From: an uncultured Prevotella sp.
GTDB lineage: Bacteria; Bacteroidota; Bacteroidia; Bacteroidales; Bacteroidaceae
Length of the DNA: 50,762 nucleotides
Assembly (NCBI GenBank): GCA_927910885.1
Contig: CAKMOD010000064.1
Span: 1 to 50,762, forward strand
Direction: 5' to 3'
Shown here: piece by piece, positions 33,474 to 42,682 of the stretch
Layout of the letters: every line of letters begins with the position of its first letter
Numbering within the stretch: position 1 is the stretch's first letter
Position numbers and translations under genes: made by a program
The notes under the pieces: generated by a model
The model's database searches: none
Told to the model about the DNA's origin: nothing
The model's input: only the letters and a program-made list of their open reading frames with translations

Positions 33474-36350
33474 CTACTTTAGCTTTTCTGCCAAATACTT
33501 ACCCGTCAAACTCTCCTTGCATCGAGCCACCTCTTCTGGTGTAGCAGCTATTACGAGGCTTCCACCCTTGTCTCCACCGTCAGGACCAAGGTCGATGACA
33601 TGGTCAGCACATTTGATGACATCGAGATTATGTTCAATAACCAATATCGTATGTCCACGCTCAATGAGCGCATTGAAAGCATGGAGTAGACGCTGGATAT
33701 CGTGGAAATGCAGACCTGTTGTTGGCTCATCAAAGATGAAAAGCGTTGGTTCTTGCTGTTCTTGTCCAATGAAGTAAGCGAGTTTCACACGCTGATTCTC
33801 ACCGCCAGATAGGGTAGAAGAACTTTGTCCGAGTTTGATATAACCAAGACCTACATCCTCTAAAGGTTTCAATCGGTTGACAATTGCTTTGCGCTTATGC
33901 TCACCGAAGAACTGAATAGCCTCAGATACGGTCATATTCAGAATGTCGTTGATATTCTTACCTTGGAACTGTACATCGAGTATCTCACGCTTAAAGCGTT
34001 GTCCGTGGCACTCTTCACACTCTAAGACGAGGTCTGCCATAAACTGCATCTCCACTGTAATGACACCTGCACCCTTACATTCTTCGCAGCGACCACCTTC
34101 TGTGTTGAATGAGAAATATTGTGGTGTGAAGCCCATCTGCTTAGATAATTGCTGATCTGCAAATAGCTTTCTGATTTCGTCGTATGCTTTCACGTAAGTC
34201 GCTGGGTTAGAGCGTGTACTCTTACCGATAGGGTTCTGATCTACAAACTCCACGTGTTTAATCTGTTTCCAGTCACCCCCGATAGATGAATATTCACCTG
34301 GTGTGTCGGCAACCTCATCCAAATGACGTTTGAGAGCAGGGTAGAGAATACCTTTCACAAGGGAAGACTTTCCGCTACCACTGACTCCTGTCACTACAGT
34401 AAAGACATTCAACGGAAACTTTACGTCAACACCTTTAAGGTTATTCATGCGTGCTCCCTTCAATTCTATCGCCATATTCCATGGTCGACGACTTGTAGGT
34501 GTTTCGATAACTTCCGTTCCTGTGAGATATTTGATGGTATATGAATGAGGATACTGCTCCTGTAATTGTAGTGATTGAGCATTCTTTTTTTCTTTAACAT
34601 CTCCCTCTATTCGCTTGATATCAGAGACTTTACCTTCGAACACAATCTCACCACCAAGTCGACCTGCATCTGGTCCAACGTCAATCAGGTAGTCAGCTGC
34701 ACGCATGATTTCCTCATCATGTTCCACAACAACCACCGTGTTACCTAATGCTTGAAGTTCTTTCAGTACATGAATGAGGCGGTCGGTATCTCGACTGTGC
34801 AAACCAATGGAAGGTTCGTCAAGTATATAGAGTGAGCCAACGAGGGAAGAACCAAGGGAGGTTGTGAGATTGATGCGCTGACTCTCACCACCACTCAATG
34901 AGTTTGATTGGCGGTTAAGGGTGAGGTAGCCCAATCCTACGTCTAAAAGGAACTGTAAACGACTTGTTATTTCGGTCATCAATCGTCTACTAACTTCCTG
35001 TTCATGCTCTGTTAGTTCCAGTTTGTCAAACCATTGTTTAAGATTAATGATTGACATATCAACAAGCTCGGTAATAGCCATACCGCCTATCTTGACCCAT
35101 GTTGCCTCCTTCTTTAGCTTCGTACCGTGGCAGTCTGGACAAACAGTTTTACCACGATAACGACTGAGCATGACGCGGTATTGAATCTTGTATTGGTTTT
35201 CTTTCAACATTTGAAAGAAGGTATCAATACAGATACGGTCGTGAATGTCTTTCTTTCTTTCGCTTGGTAGACCCTTCCAAAGACTTTCTTTCTCAGCCTT
35301 AGTTAGTTCAAAATAAGGCTTAAAGATAGGGAAGTTGTCTTTTGCTGCACGTCTGCAGAACTCATCTTTCCATGTTGCCATCTTCTCACCGTGCCAACAT
35401 TGTACGCAACCATCATAGACAGAAAGAGACGAATCTGGGATTACTAATTTCTCATCGACACCGATGACGCGGCCAAAACCCTCACAAGTAGGGCAAGCAC
35501 CAAGGGGAGAATTGAACGAAAACATATTGTCGTTCGGTTCTTCAAAGCGTATGCCGTCAGCTTCAAAGCGTGTTGAGAAATCGTAGGTTAGCTTAGCTGG
35601 GAGAATCATTAGTTGCATATTGCCGTCCCCCTCGTAGAAAGCTGTTTCGCAAGAGTCAGTGAGTCGGGTCAGTGTATCTTTGGAGTTGTCAACTGACAAA
35701 CGGTCAATAACGAGATAGATATTCTTTGCTTTATCCTTTGCCGTACTTTTATTGTCATCATCAGCAGGGTTTTGTTCAAGCCAGTCTTCTATGCGAATGA
35801 AGTCATCATCTACATAGATACGAGCATAACCCTCCTGCATCTCCATTTCAAGTTGGTTCTGTATGCTTCGTCCTTCAACGATGTGTAGAGGGGCAAGAAT
35901 ACAGAACTTTGTTCCTTCTGAGTAGGACATGACTTTCTCAATGACGTCTTCAACGGAATGATGCTTTACCTCTTCGCCAGTAATAGGACTAAAAGTCCTA
36001 CCTATACGAGCATAGAGAAGACGGAGATATTCGTATATTTCGGTAGAAGTACCCACCGTTGAGCGTGGATTACGTGAGATAACCTTTTGCTCAATGGCGA
36101 TAGCAGGGGGGAGTCCTTTAATGAAATCGACCTCAGGTTTAGACATTCTGCCTAAGAACTGACGGGCATAAGCAGAAAGACTTTCCACATATCGGCGTTG
36201 TCCTTCAGCGTAGAGTGTGTCGAAAGCAAGCGATGACTTACCCGAACCCGATACGCCAGTAATGGCAACAAACTGACCTTGAGGGATTTTTACATCTATA
36301 TCCTTTAGGTTGTTAACCTTAGCCCCTTTTACCTCAATATATTTATTCAT
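33474..36350 (-). CDS. uvrA: Excinuclease ABC subunit A (second paralogue)
   Basis: A UvrA of about 958 aa from the ATG at 36350; the nine upstream bases with a TTG start are less likely. Walker A motifs are GVSGSGKSSLAFDT and GVSGSGKSSLVKGI, signatures are SLSGGESQRINLTTSLG and TLSGGENQRVKLAYFIG. Zinc Cys pairs occur in CPTCEGFG, CPDCHGTK and CEECKGAGVITVEMQF. It has extra sequence of about 30 residues between the halves (rich in Glu, Lys and Gln, EGDVKEKKNAQ). It is a separate lineage from the first uvrA. Both copies keep all catalytic motifs, so both are probably functional. No uvrB or uvrC is in the window. Confidence 0.94.
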   Translation of the reverse strand: MNKYIEVKGAKVNNLKDIDVKIPQGQFVAITGVSGSGKSSLAFDTLYAEGQRRYVESLSAYARQFLGRMSKPEVDFIKGLPPAIAIEQKVISRNPRSTVGTSTEIYEYLRLLYARIGRTFSPITGEEVKHHSVEDVIEKVMSYSEGTKFCILAPLHIVEGRSIQNQLEMEMQEGYARIYVDDDFIRIEDWLEQNPADDDNKSTAKDKAKNIYLVIDRLSVDNSKDTLTRLTDSCETAFYEGDGNMQLMILPAKLTYDFSTRFEADGIRFEEPNDNMFSFNSPLGACPTCEGFGRVIGVDEKLVIPDSSLSVYDGCVQCWHGEKMATWKDEFCRRAAKDNFPIFKPYFELTKAEKESLWKGLPSERKKDIHDRICIDTFFQMLKENQYKIQYRVMLSRYRGKTVCPDCHGTKLKKEATWVKIGGMAITELVDMSIINLKQWFDKLELTEHEQEVSRRLMTEITSRLQFLLDVGLGYLTLNRQSNSLSGGESQRINLTTSLGSSLVGSLYILDEPSIGLHSRDTDRLIHVLKELQALGNTVVVVEHDEEIMRAADYLIDVGPDAGRLGGEIVFEGKVSDIKRIEGDVKEKKNAQSLQLQEQYPHSYTIKYLTGTEVIETPTSRRPWNMAIELKGARMNNLKGVDVKFPLNVFTVVTGVSGSGKSSLVKGILYPALKRHLDEVADTPGEYSSIGGDWKQIKHVEFVDQNPIGKSTRSNPATYVKAYDEIRKLFADQQLSKQMGFTPQYFSFNTEGGRCEECKGAGVITVEMQFMADLVLECEECHGQRFKREILDVQFQGKNINDILNMTVSEAIQFFGEHKRKAIVNRLKPLEDVGLGYIKLGQSSSTLSGGENQRVKLAYFIGQEQQEPTLFIFDEPTTGLHFHDIQRLLHAFNALIERGHTILVIEHNLDVIKCADHVIDLGPDGGDKGGSLVIAATPEEVARCKESLTGKYLAEKLK

Positions 36351-36437
36351 AATTATCAACTTTATTCTACATTTATCCTTATATACTCTTAAAAGAGATT
36401 TAAAGGACGAATAGTAATATGCAAAATTACAAAAAAC

Positions 36438-36470
36438 TTTGGCTTCTTTCTGATATTTACTTTATATTTG
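36438..36470 (+). promoter_or_regulatory. Bacteroidota-type promoter for the 134-aa secreted protein
   Basis: TTTG at 36438-36441 and TATATTTG at 36463-36470 are 21 bp apart; the ATG follows 33 nt later. Confidence 0.75.
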
Positions 36471-36502
36471 CAAGCGATATTTGATTTTAAAAGAACACAA
36501 TT

Positions 36503-36907
36503 ATGAGAGTTAAAAAATTATTGGTTATTGCTTTGTTGGCCCTTCCAATGATGGGTATGGCACAGAGCTCATACGAGCAGATAGGTGAATCTGCAAACAC
36601 AACACAGTTTGAGAACAAGCAGAATAGCGCAGCTTACCAGCAGTGGTTGAGCCAGTATGAAGAGTGTGGTCAGCGTATCAACGATATATCTGAGCAGTAT
36701 CAGCGCGAGGTTGATAAGCGTGGCTATCCAAAGAAGAAGACTGTTAAGGCTAAAATGACACTTGTGAACCAGTATATCAGCTTGTTGCAGCAGCAGCGTG
36801 ACTCACCAGAACTGAATCAGGGGGTTGATATTGACAAGGTGAATAGCAAGATTGCTATGTGGCAGGAGCAACTTCAGGGTTTAGCTGCTTTGTTGAAGAA
36901 GATTTAA
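36503..36907 (+). CDS. Small secreted protein of unknown function
   Basis: A 134-aa protein with a signal peptide (KKLLVIALLALPMMGMAQ). The mature chain is Gln/Glu/Lys-rich and mainly helical, for example YQQWLSQYEECGQRINDISE and MTLVNQYISLLQQQRD, with a coiled-coil look; a single Cys lies near residue 52. I do not recognise a family. It has its own good promoter and a strong terminator, so it is a single-gene unit that may be well expressed. It may be a periplasmic chaperone-like or structural protein. Confidence 0.82.
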   Translation: MRVKKLLVIALLALPMMGMAQSSYEQIGESANTTQFENKQNSAAYQQWLSQYEECGQRINDISEQYQREVDKRGYPKKKTVKAKMTLVNQYISLLQQQRDSPELNQGVDIDKVNSKIAMWQEQLQGLAALLKKI

Positions 36908-36928
36908 ATCGTATTTTATCGTAATATT

Positions 36929-36970
36929 AAAAGAGCTGTAACGGCATTGGCAGTTACAGCTCTTTTTTTT
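36929..36970 (+). terminator. Strong intrinsic terminator
   Basis: A perfect 14-bp stem (36929-36942 with 36953-36966) around the 10-nt loop GGCATTGGCA runs into a T8 tract. It directly follows the 134-aa secreted protein gene and ends before the convergent WG-repeat gene. Confidence 0.92.
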
Positions 36971-36973
36971 GTT

Positions 36974-37693
36974 TTATTGTTCTTCACCATCCGTGTTAAG
37001 CAGAATCTTCTTGCTTCCTTTCTTTGCTTCGAAGTAAGGTGGTTCGTCCCTTAACGTTATACTGTCATAGATGAAAGGTGCAATAATAGTATCCTTACCG
37101 TCTGGAAGTATCAAACCAAGTTTACCATCTAATTGTGCTATGAGAGGCATTGTTCGTAAGTCGTCAACATAGACATAACAAGTACGAAGGAACTCATACT
37201 TCGGTTCAACGAGTGTACGCCCTCTGTGGTCAAGGATACCAAACTTTCCTTTTCGTTCGATCACCTCATGATACTGAATGTATATCTCACGGATAAGATT
37301 CAAATATTTCACCATCTTTCTCTTATCGTTGACCAATGTAACGAGGTAATCGAAGGTATCAGAGTAGTTTGCCATCGCACGAGCTAAGACAATCTTCATG
37401 TCTAATCCCTTGATAGCCTTGCGGTTTAGGTCAATATATCGCGCAATAGCAGCCTCCTTTTCTTTCATAGGTAGGTCTTTCAGATGCTCCTCAAAACGTA
37501 GCATCTGTTGTTTACTGCCGTGCATGGCTTTGATGTATCTATGTATCTGACGCCCCATTTCCATGCACACGAAATGTCGAATCTGCTGTTCCTCTATAGG
37601 GTCAGCGTATTCCTGGTTGAAGTTATCTTGCGTAATCATGGGCTTTTCTTTTTTGTTTTTGCCAAAGATACTGACTTTTGATAGTTCTACCAA
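36974..37693 (-). CDS. WG-repeat-containing protein, unknown function
   Basis: A 239-aa protein without a signal peptide. The C-terminal half has two WG/KWG-like beta repeats, GKFGILDHRGRTLVEPKYEF and GKLGLILPDGKDTIIAPFIY, each with the G-x-[FL]-G start and a closing P-x-[YF]. The N-terminal 120 residues are helical and charged (EEQQIRHFVCMEMGRQIHRY). A start at the inner Met in PMITQDN (about 37639) is also possible. WG repeats are found in many Bacteroidota proteins of unclear role. It lies 57 nt downstream of YccF on the same strand. Confidence 0.68.
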   Translation of the reverse strand: MVELSKVSIFGKNKKEKPMITQDNFNQEYADPIEEQQIRHFVCMEMGRQIHRYIKAMHGSKQQMLRFEEHLKDLPMKEKEAAIARYIDLNRKAIKGLDMKIVLARAMANYSDTFDYLVTLVNDKRKMVKYLNLIREIYIQYHEVIERKGKFGILDHRGRTLVEPKYEFLRTCYVYVDDLRTMPLIAQLDGKLGLILPDGKDTIIAPFIYDSITLRDEPPYFEAKKGSKKILLNTDGEEQ

Positions 37694-37750
37694 GAATTTA
37701 AATGATTTTAATTCAAATGATTTTGAAATGTCTTTATTTTCGGCTTTAGA

Positions 37751-38128
37751 CTAAAAGTTAAGCTCAACATCTTTGCCAAATGGTGCAAGGGATAGTCCAG
37801 CCATTTTGAAGTGTTGCTTGGCAAATGGAATACCTATAATCGTAATGGCAAGGAGGATACCAAAAAGAATGTGGGTTAAGCATGCCCATAAACCACCAAA
37901 GATAATCCAAATGATATTGAGTGGAATGGTGATACAGCCTGAAAGACTTTCTCCTTCTCTCACTTCTGCACCAAAAGGCCATAGGCACAAGAGTCCGAGC
38001 TTGAATGTTTGTACTGCTGCTGGTATGCCGATAATGGTAATGGCAAGTGCTAAACTACCTGTAAAATAACCGATAGCAGCCTCTAATCCGCCGAATATCC
38101 ACCAAATGATGTTTCCAAGAATACGCAT
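37751..38128 (-). CDS. YccF-domain inner-membrane protein
   Basis: A 125-aa membrane protein with two copies of the YccF hallmark: WWIFGGLEAAIGYFTGSLAL and LNIIWIIFGGLWACLTHILF, each followed by AITIIGIPxAxQxFKxxxLxLxPFG. It is predicted to cross the inner membrane about four times. The family is widespread and its function unclear. It probably shares a transcript with the WG-repeat gene. The palindrome array, locus E, lies upstream of its start. Confidence 0.9.
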   Translation of the reverse strand: MRILGNIIWWIFGGLEAAIGYFTGSLALAITIIGIPAAVQTFKLGLLCLWPFGAEVREGESLSGCITIPLNIIWIIFGGLWACLTHILFGILLAITIIGIPFAKQHFKMAGLSLAPFGKDVELNF

Positions 38129-38262
38129 AAATTGATTGTTGAATTAAGATGTTAAAGTGCAGAGAACTCCTCTGCTTAAATGTTATAAGGTAAGTTTCGA
38201 ATCTAATTCTACCAACATCTTGCTTTCGTTTCAGCATCATGTTGTGTGGTGTGGAGCGTTAA

Positions 38263-38317
38263 CACCATTGGTGCGAACCATTAGCACCATTGGTGCGGAG
38301 CCTCAGCACGTCAGTTG
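38263..38317. repeat. 22-nt phased palindrome array, locus E (2 units plus degenerate units)
   Basis: Two identical units CACCATTGGTG at 38263 and 38285 are 22 nt apart. In register follow CACGTCAGTTG (38307) and, upstream, the half-unit GTTGTGTGGTG (38241). The array lies between tandem - strand genes (nitroreductase and YccF). Confidence 0.88.
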
Positions 38318-38424
38318 AAGATAAGGCGAAAGATTCGTTATGCTCGTTACATTATATGAATAAGATGCTAATGGATACCCTATGTGGGATTTGTTCAATA
38401 AACAACAGAAATCGTTTATAAAGA

Positions 38425-38934
38425 TTATATGAAGTCTGTAATTTCTTCTAATGTCTTCCGCTTCTTCTCATTCGTTGGACAGTCGTCGGCTATGTGACCG
38501 ATAGGAATGATGGCAACAGGCTCAAAACCTGTATATGGGAAGGTCTCCTTTAGTTTGGCTACATTAAAGTTACAAACCCAACAGCTGCCTAAGCCTCGCT
38601 CTGTTGCTGCCAAGCAAAGATGTTCAGTAGCAATGGCAACATCAATATCACCATGCTGCTTGTTATCTTCTTGGCGTATCCAGTTCTTTTCAACCTCGCG
38701 CATACAAATGATGTAGAGCGGTGCCGACTTGAACCATTCGCGGGCGTAGCATTCTTGTAGTTGCTTGCGTGCCTCATCCGACTTCACAATAACAAACTTC
38801 CATGGCTGTTTGTTGACAGCCGATGGTGCCATACGTGTCACCTCAAGGATATATTGTAAGTCTTCTTCTGATACTGGTGTGTCACTATATTTACGTACAG
38901 AAAAACGCTTTTGGGATAGTTCTAATATGTTCAT
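38425..38934 (-). CDS. FMN-dependent nitroreductase-family protein
   Basis: A 169-aa short nitroreductase. The FMN-binding start SQKRFSVRKYSDTPVSEEDL, the RMAPSAVNKQPWKFVIVKSD block and the GLGSCWVC motif (AATERGLGSCWVCNF) are all present. It probably works as a cytoplasmic dimer, using NAD(P)H to reduce nitro-compounds or flavin-linked substrates. The natural substrate is unknown. Metronidazole activation is known for some family members, but that is not shown here. Confidence 0.93.
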   Translation of the reverse strand: MNILELSQKRFSVRKYSDTPVSEEDLQYILEVTRMAPSAVNKQPWKFVIVKSDEARKQLQECYAREWFKSAPLYIICMREVEKNWIRQEDNKQHGDIDVAIATEHLCLAATERGLGSCWVCNFNVAKLKETFPYTGFEPVAIIPIGHIADDCPTNEKKRKTLEEITDFI

Positions 38935-39016
38935 AACCTGATAAATATAAGCTTTCCAATGTGGACTTAGCCATGAAGTATTTTGTTGTTTATACTCTCA
39001 CTATAAAGGATTTTAT

Positions 39017-40054
39017 TTATTGTAACTCCTCTTTATAATATAGTATCGCTTTAATGGCAATCTGTTCCGCTTCCTCGATGGTGCAATTTAGTCTTCCACC
39101 TGATGCGTCAGCATGACCGCCACCATTGAAGAATTTTGCTGCCATAGGTTGACAGTGGAAGCCATTGCAAGAACGAAGACTCACGAGTACGGTCTTAGGT
39201 TTCTCTGTATCTTCTCGCAATGAGATACTTAGTTTGAGCCCTTTAATCTGCTGTGGAATATTCACAAGTCCCTCCATATCTCCCTTGATGAAATGGAACT
39301 GCGCCATCTCTTCTTTTGTTACGGTATAATAGGATGCGTGTAACTCCTCAATCACCTTCATCTTGTTGAGGATGATGTGTGCACGGAGGCGGAGGGCATT
39401 GGTAGAGTAGTTATGGAATACACGGTTATAAATCTCATCCTTATCAATATTCTTTGCAAGAAGTTGACCGATAATATAGAATATTTCTGGGCGTGACGAA
39501 TTATAGGTGAAGCCACCTGTATCTGTCATCATACCACAATAAATGCAGGATGCACATTGAGTTGTCATCTTCTCGTAGCCATCTAACTGACTAATCAGGC
39601 GGAAGACAATCTCACATGTACTTGACATTTCTGGATTTGAAACCGTCAATGCGTTGTTTGTTTCAGGTTCTAAGTGGTGGTCGATGAGTAGGCGAGGGGC
39701 TGTGGAGGACTCCAAAACCTCTTGCATTGCATCTACACGTGAGTTTTGGTTGAAGTCAAGACAGCAAACGAGGTCTGCTTCCTTAAACGCCTTCTCAACC
39801 TCCTTTGGTCGTCTGTCATAACGAATAACGGAATTATGTCCTGGAAGCCAATGCAGGAAGTCGGGTGTAGCGTCAGGCATACACACCTTAACGTTGGTCT
39901 TGCCAATCTGGTTTAGAAAGTGCATCCATGCCAATGAAGAACCTGTTGCATCACCATCAGGTGATTTGTGAGCACAGATTACTATGTTTGTTGCATTGGA
40001 GAGAAGGTTGCGTAGAGTTGCAATTTCTTCTTGATTCAATAGGTTTAATTCCAT
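39017..40054 (-). CDS. nrnA: DHH-family oligoribonuclease / pAp phosphatase (NrnA-like)
   Basis: A 345-aa DHH phosphoesterase. The N-terminal DHH domain shows VICAHKSPDGDATGSSLAW, the second metal motif LVCCLDFN, and LLIDHHLEPE (the DHH motif). The C-terminal DHHA1 domain ends AAKFFNGGGHADASGGRL. NrnA removes nucleotides from very short RNAs and dephosphorylates 3'-phosphoadenosine 5'-phosphate. It is on the same strand as the nucleotidyltransferase upstream, but a hairpin lies between them. Confidence 0.92.
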   Translation of the reverse strand: MELNLLNQEEIATLRNLLSNATNIVICAHKSPDGDATGSSLAWMHFLNQIGKTNVKVCMPDATPDFLHWLPGHNSVIRYDRRPKEVEKAFKEADLVCCLDFNQNSRVDAMQEVLESSTAPRLLIDHHLEPETNNALTVSNPEMSSTCEIVFRLISQLDGYEKMTTQCASCIYCGMMTDTGGFTYNSSRPEIFYIIGQLLAKNIDKDEIYNRVFHNYSTNALRLRAHIILNKMKVIEELHASYYTVTKEEMAQFHFIKGDMEGLVNIPQQIKGLKLSISLREDTEKPKTVLVSLRSCNGFHCQPMAAKFFNGGGHADASGGRLNCTIEEAEQIAIKAILYYKEELQ

Positions 40055-40136
40055 TATAGCTGTAAGCTTTGGTGTGTGTTTGAAAGGTGTTTGGGTTGTT
40101 ATACCCGATGTGTGTAGAGATGAGAGAAATAAAAAG

Positions 40137-40206
40137 CCCTGCCTGGATACCCGTCTTACATCTTGAAATAGTGAAGAATGTATGCGGAGATAATACCCAG
40201 GCAGGG
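40137..40206 (-). terminator. Long-loop hairpin downstream of the nucleotidyltransferase
   Basis: Read on the - strand, CCCTGCCTGG pairs with CCAGGCAGGG (40206-40197 with 40146-40137) and CTTTTTATTT follows. The loop is 50 nt, longer than usual, with possible inner pairing. It probably ends the nucleotidyltransferase transcript. Confidence 0.65.
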
Positions 40207-40213
40207 TTATGAA

Positions 40214-41125
40214 TTAGAACAATTTAGCTGGATAGGTACCATCGTCGACCAGTGACTGAATCTTGTCAACCACGCTCTGACGATCGGCAGCGTATGTTAC
40301 GCCAAACCACTTGCTGGTAGTGTCAAGCACCTTCACGGTAGATGTACCATCGTTGATAAGTTTGTTTACCATCAATGGGATGAAGTATTCAGACTTCTTG
40401 TTCTCCATGTTCTTTGGATCAGAGAGGAACTCCTTGAAGTATGCCTCGCTATACTCGAAGTAGTCTGGTGTGAAACCCCATACATTCATAGATACAGGAG
40501 TATTCTCACCAACAGCAACCCACTCACCATTGTCGTCTTTATACTTGATTTCGCCATCGCGACGCTCAATCTCTGTACGCTCAACAACAGTTGTCAAGTT
40601 TCCTTCAGCATCTGTAGAGCAGATACCACGAGCAACAGTACCATTCTCGCTCAGTGTGTTACCTACGCGGAAACCAACCATTGCATACTTGTCTTTTGTA
40701 CCCTCTGGGAGGTCAGCAAGGAACTTACCGATAACCTTGAAGCAATCGCGGTTGTAGAAGTCGTCGCAGTTGATAACGCAGAAAGGCTCTTTGATAACAT
40801 CCTTTGCCATCAAAACAGCATGGTTTGTACCCCATGGCTTCTCACGACCTTCTGGAACAGAGAATCCTTCTGGTAGTGCATCGATGCTCTGGAAAACAAG
40901 TTCTGCAGGGATATGACCTTCATACTTTGAGAGAACTTGGCTGCGGAACTGCTCTTCGAAATCCTTACGGATAACAAAGACAATCTTACCAAAGCCTGCC
41001 TGGATAGCATCATAGATAGAGTAGTCCATAATGGTTTCGCCATTAGGACCCAATTCGTCGAGCTGCTTCAGCCCGCCGTAGCGGCTTCCCATACCTGCCG
41101 CAAGGAGTAATAACGTAGGTTTCAT
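40214..41125 (-). CDS. Sugar-1-phosphate nucleotidyltransferase-like protein
   Basis: A 303-aa protein of the nucleotidyltransferase superfamily. The nucleotide-binding loop is LLLLAAGMGSRYGGLKQLDE, with the acidic FCVINCDDFYNRDCFK further on and a C-terminal MVNKLINDGTSTVKV. Such enzymes activate a sugar phosphate with NTP to give NDP-sugar. The precise sugar is not recognisable, and it lies far from the capsule genes. A -7-like TACCTTTG sits on its strand at 41174-41167. Confidence 0.86.
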   Translation of the reverse strand: MKPTLLLLAAGMGSRYGGLKQLDELGPNGETIMDYSIYDAIQAGFGKIVFVIRKDFEEQFRSQVLSKYEGHIPAELVFQSIDALPEGFSVPEGREKPWGTNHAVLMAKDVIKEPFCVINCDDFYNRDCFKVIGKFLADLPEGTKDKYAMVGFRVGNTLSENGTVARGICSTDAEGNLTTVVERTEIERRDGEIKYKDDNGEWVAVGENTPVSMNVWGFTPDYFEYSEAYFKEFLSDPKNMENKKSEYFIPLMVNKLINDGTSTVKVLDTTSKWFGVTYAADRQSVVDKIQSLVDDGTYPAKLF

Positions 41126-41774
41126 TTTCTTTTTATATCGTTAAACTATATATTATGTTCTGAATGCAAAGGTAAGAAAAATATGGGATATATTATTATT
41201 TTGTGTTATGAATTATGAGAGTTAAATATGTTGTTGGTTTCTAACTTTTTCAAGTTCAATTCAAATCACTCGTTATACTCTAACATTTATCATTCTTATT
41301 TAGAATGGTATTGCCTGTTACTATCTTTCATTTTCTTATCAATATTTCGTCTATCTTTCTAACTTTTTGTATTCTACAACGCTTATATTGCAAAGTACTA
41401 TGTCATATATAGGCACCCTTATTTATTGCCTTTCAGAAAGGTTATAATGTTCTTGGTGTTTTGAATTTTGTTTACATTATTTCTTGTCTTACATCTTTAA
41501 AAATAAGCAAAAAACATCATTTTGAGTGCTCTCGTAACTCTCTTGTTATAAATTAGTTACAGAGTTGTATTTTAAAAGGTGCTTAATTGGGTTTGAAAAG
41601 GGCGTTAGTTAGGCTTCAAAAGGGCATCTTTTGTAAGTCAATTGGGCGTTAATTCGAATACTATTTGTGCTCTTTTGAAAATGTATATGCGAAAAAATGT
41701 GACAAAAGCATTGTTTTTTGCTCTCTCTCTGAACTAATGATTAGTGTATAAATATAAGTAAAGGGGAGGGAGCG
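41126..41774. other. Long intergenic region with a repeated-word element at 41578-41665
   Basis: No gene is visible. AT-rich DNA runs to about 41570. At 41578-41665 there is a block of repeated words: AATTGGG twice, GGGCGTTA twice, and the hairpin CAAAAGGGCATCTTTTG (about 41617-41633). A matching CTTTTGAAAA follows. It could be a small interspersed element. The rest shows nothing. Confidence 0.45.
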
Positions 41775-42482
41775 TTAAACTCGTTTCATGAGGGTAGAAC
41801 GCTCTGTGGGGGAGAAATTTTCTATCGCATAACGCAGCATGGTGCGGGGCATATCTGCACGATGGCTCATGACGTAGTCATAAAGACGCTTTGAATCACG
41901 TTTTCCAGCTTCACGAAGCATCCATCCAATAGCCTTGTGCATGAGGTCGTGTGGGTGGTGCATCATCAGGTCGCTTAGTGCGTATGTGTCTTCTAATTGT
42001 CCTTTACGAATGAATGCGTATGTTGATACGATAGCGATACGATTATCCCATAGTAGTGGACTTTGAGCTAAATGATAAAGAATGTCACGTGATTTGTCAA
42101 GTAAGTATTCGCCTATGATGAAGCGACAAGATAGGTCAACAAGGTCCCAGTTATTGATTCGCTTAGTTTGAGAAAGGTAAAGATTGAATAGCTCTTTGCG
42201 TAAAGCTTCGTCTTTTTTCTTACTCTTCTCTACCATTATGATTAAGGCACAAAGGCGCACTTCATGCCATTCAGACTGTATTAGTTCTTGTATCTCGGCT
42301 AAGGCAATGTCTTTGTGCTGCTTCGCAATAGCTCTAACATTGGGTACGATGACACCTAAAAAACGGTCGCCTTCACCATATTCTCCTTTGCCAGCCTTAA
42401 AGAACTTAGGGAATATCTCTCGCTTCTCCGCATCTGATAGTGCTTGAAGTTTATTTGTTATAGTCTTGGTAAGTTGCTTCAT
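41775..42482 (-). CDS. AlkD-like DNA alkylation repair protein (HEAT-repeat glycosylase)
   Basis: A 235-aa all-helical protein of the AlkC/AlkD type, which excises bulky alkylated bases such as 3-methyladenine without base flipping. Conserved parts are FFKAGKGEYGEGDRFLGVIV, SEWHEVRLCALIIMV, the key RINNWDLVDLSCRFI with the Trp-Asp pair, and KAIGWMLREAGKRD. It is a single gene on the - strand with a -7-like TATCTTTG at 42529-42522, and is divergent from groES. Confidence 0.9.
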   Translation of the reverse strand: MKQLTKTITNKLQALSDAEKREIFPKFFKAGKGEYGEGDRFLGVIVPNVRAIAKQHKDIALAEIQELIQSEWHEVRLCALIIMVEKSKKKDEALRKELFNLYLSQTKRINNWDLVDLSCRFIIGEYLLDKSRDILYHLAQSPLLWDNRIAIVSTYAFIRKGQLEDTYALSDLMMHHPHDLMHKAIGWMLREAGKRDSKRLYDYVMSHRADMPRTMLRYAIENFSPTERSTLMKRV

Positions 42483-42567
42483 TGTTAACCCTTTATTAAT
42501 TTACCAATTTCTTTTCTCATGCAAAGATAATTATTTTCTTTTGTTTTTAGTCGAATAGATAAGAAGA

Positions 42568-42600
42568 ACTGACAGATTGTCAGTAAGTCCTTTTGGCATA
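42568..42600 (+). promoter_or_regulatory. Palindromic operator and TTGGCA element upstream of groES
   Basis: ACTGACA-GAT-TGTCAGT (42568-42584) is a perfect 7-3-7 inverted repeat. Nine bases on is TTGGCATA (42593-42600). The groES ATG is 83 nt further. No CIRCE (HrcA) sequence was seen. This may be the heat-shock control site; a sigma-54-like match to TTGGCA is partial only. Confidence 0.6.
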
Positions 42601-42682
42601 GTTTTCGTATAATTGAAGGCGAAACGACTTCTTGGCAGGTCGTAAACAAATTGATAATTAAAATCTTAAAACATATACAATT

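Noticed and set aside
42593..42607. Sigma-54 promoter before groES
   Set aside because: TTGGCAT resembles the -24 part, but the -12 TTGC is not in the right place.
42608..42613. TATAAT after TTGGCA before groES as a sigma-70 promoter
   Set aside because: The spacing is only 9 nt, far from 17, and Bacteroidota use the TAnnTTTG type.
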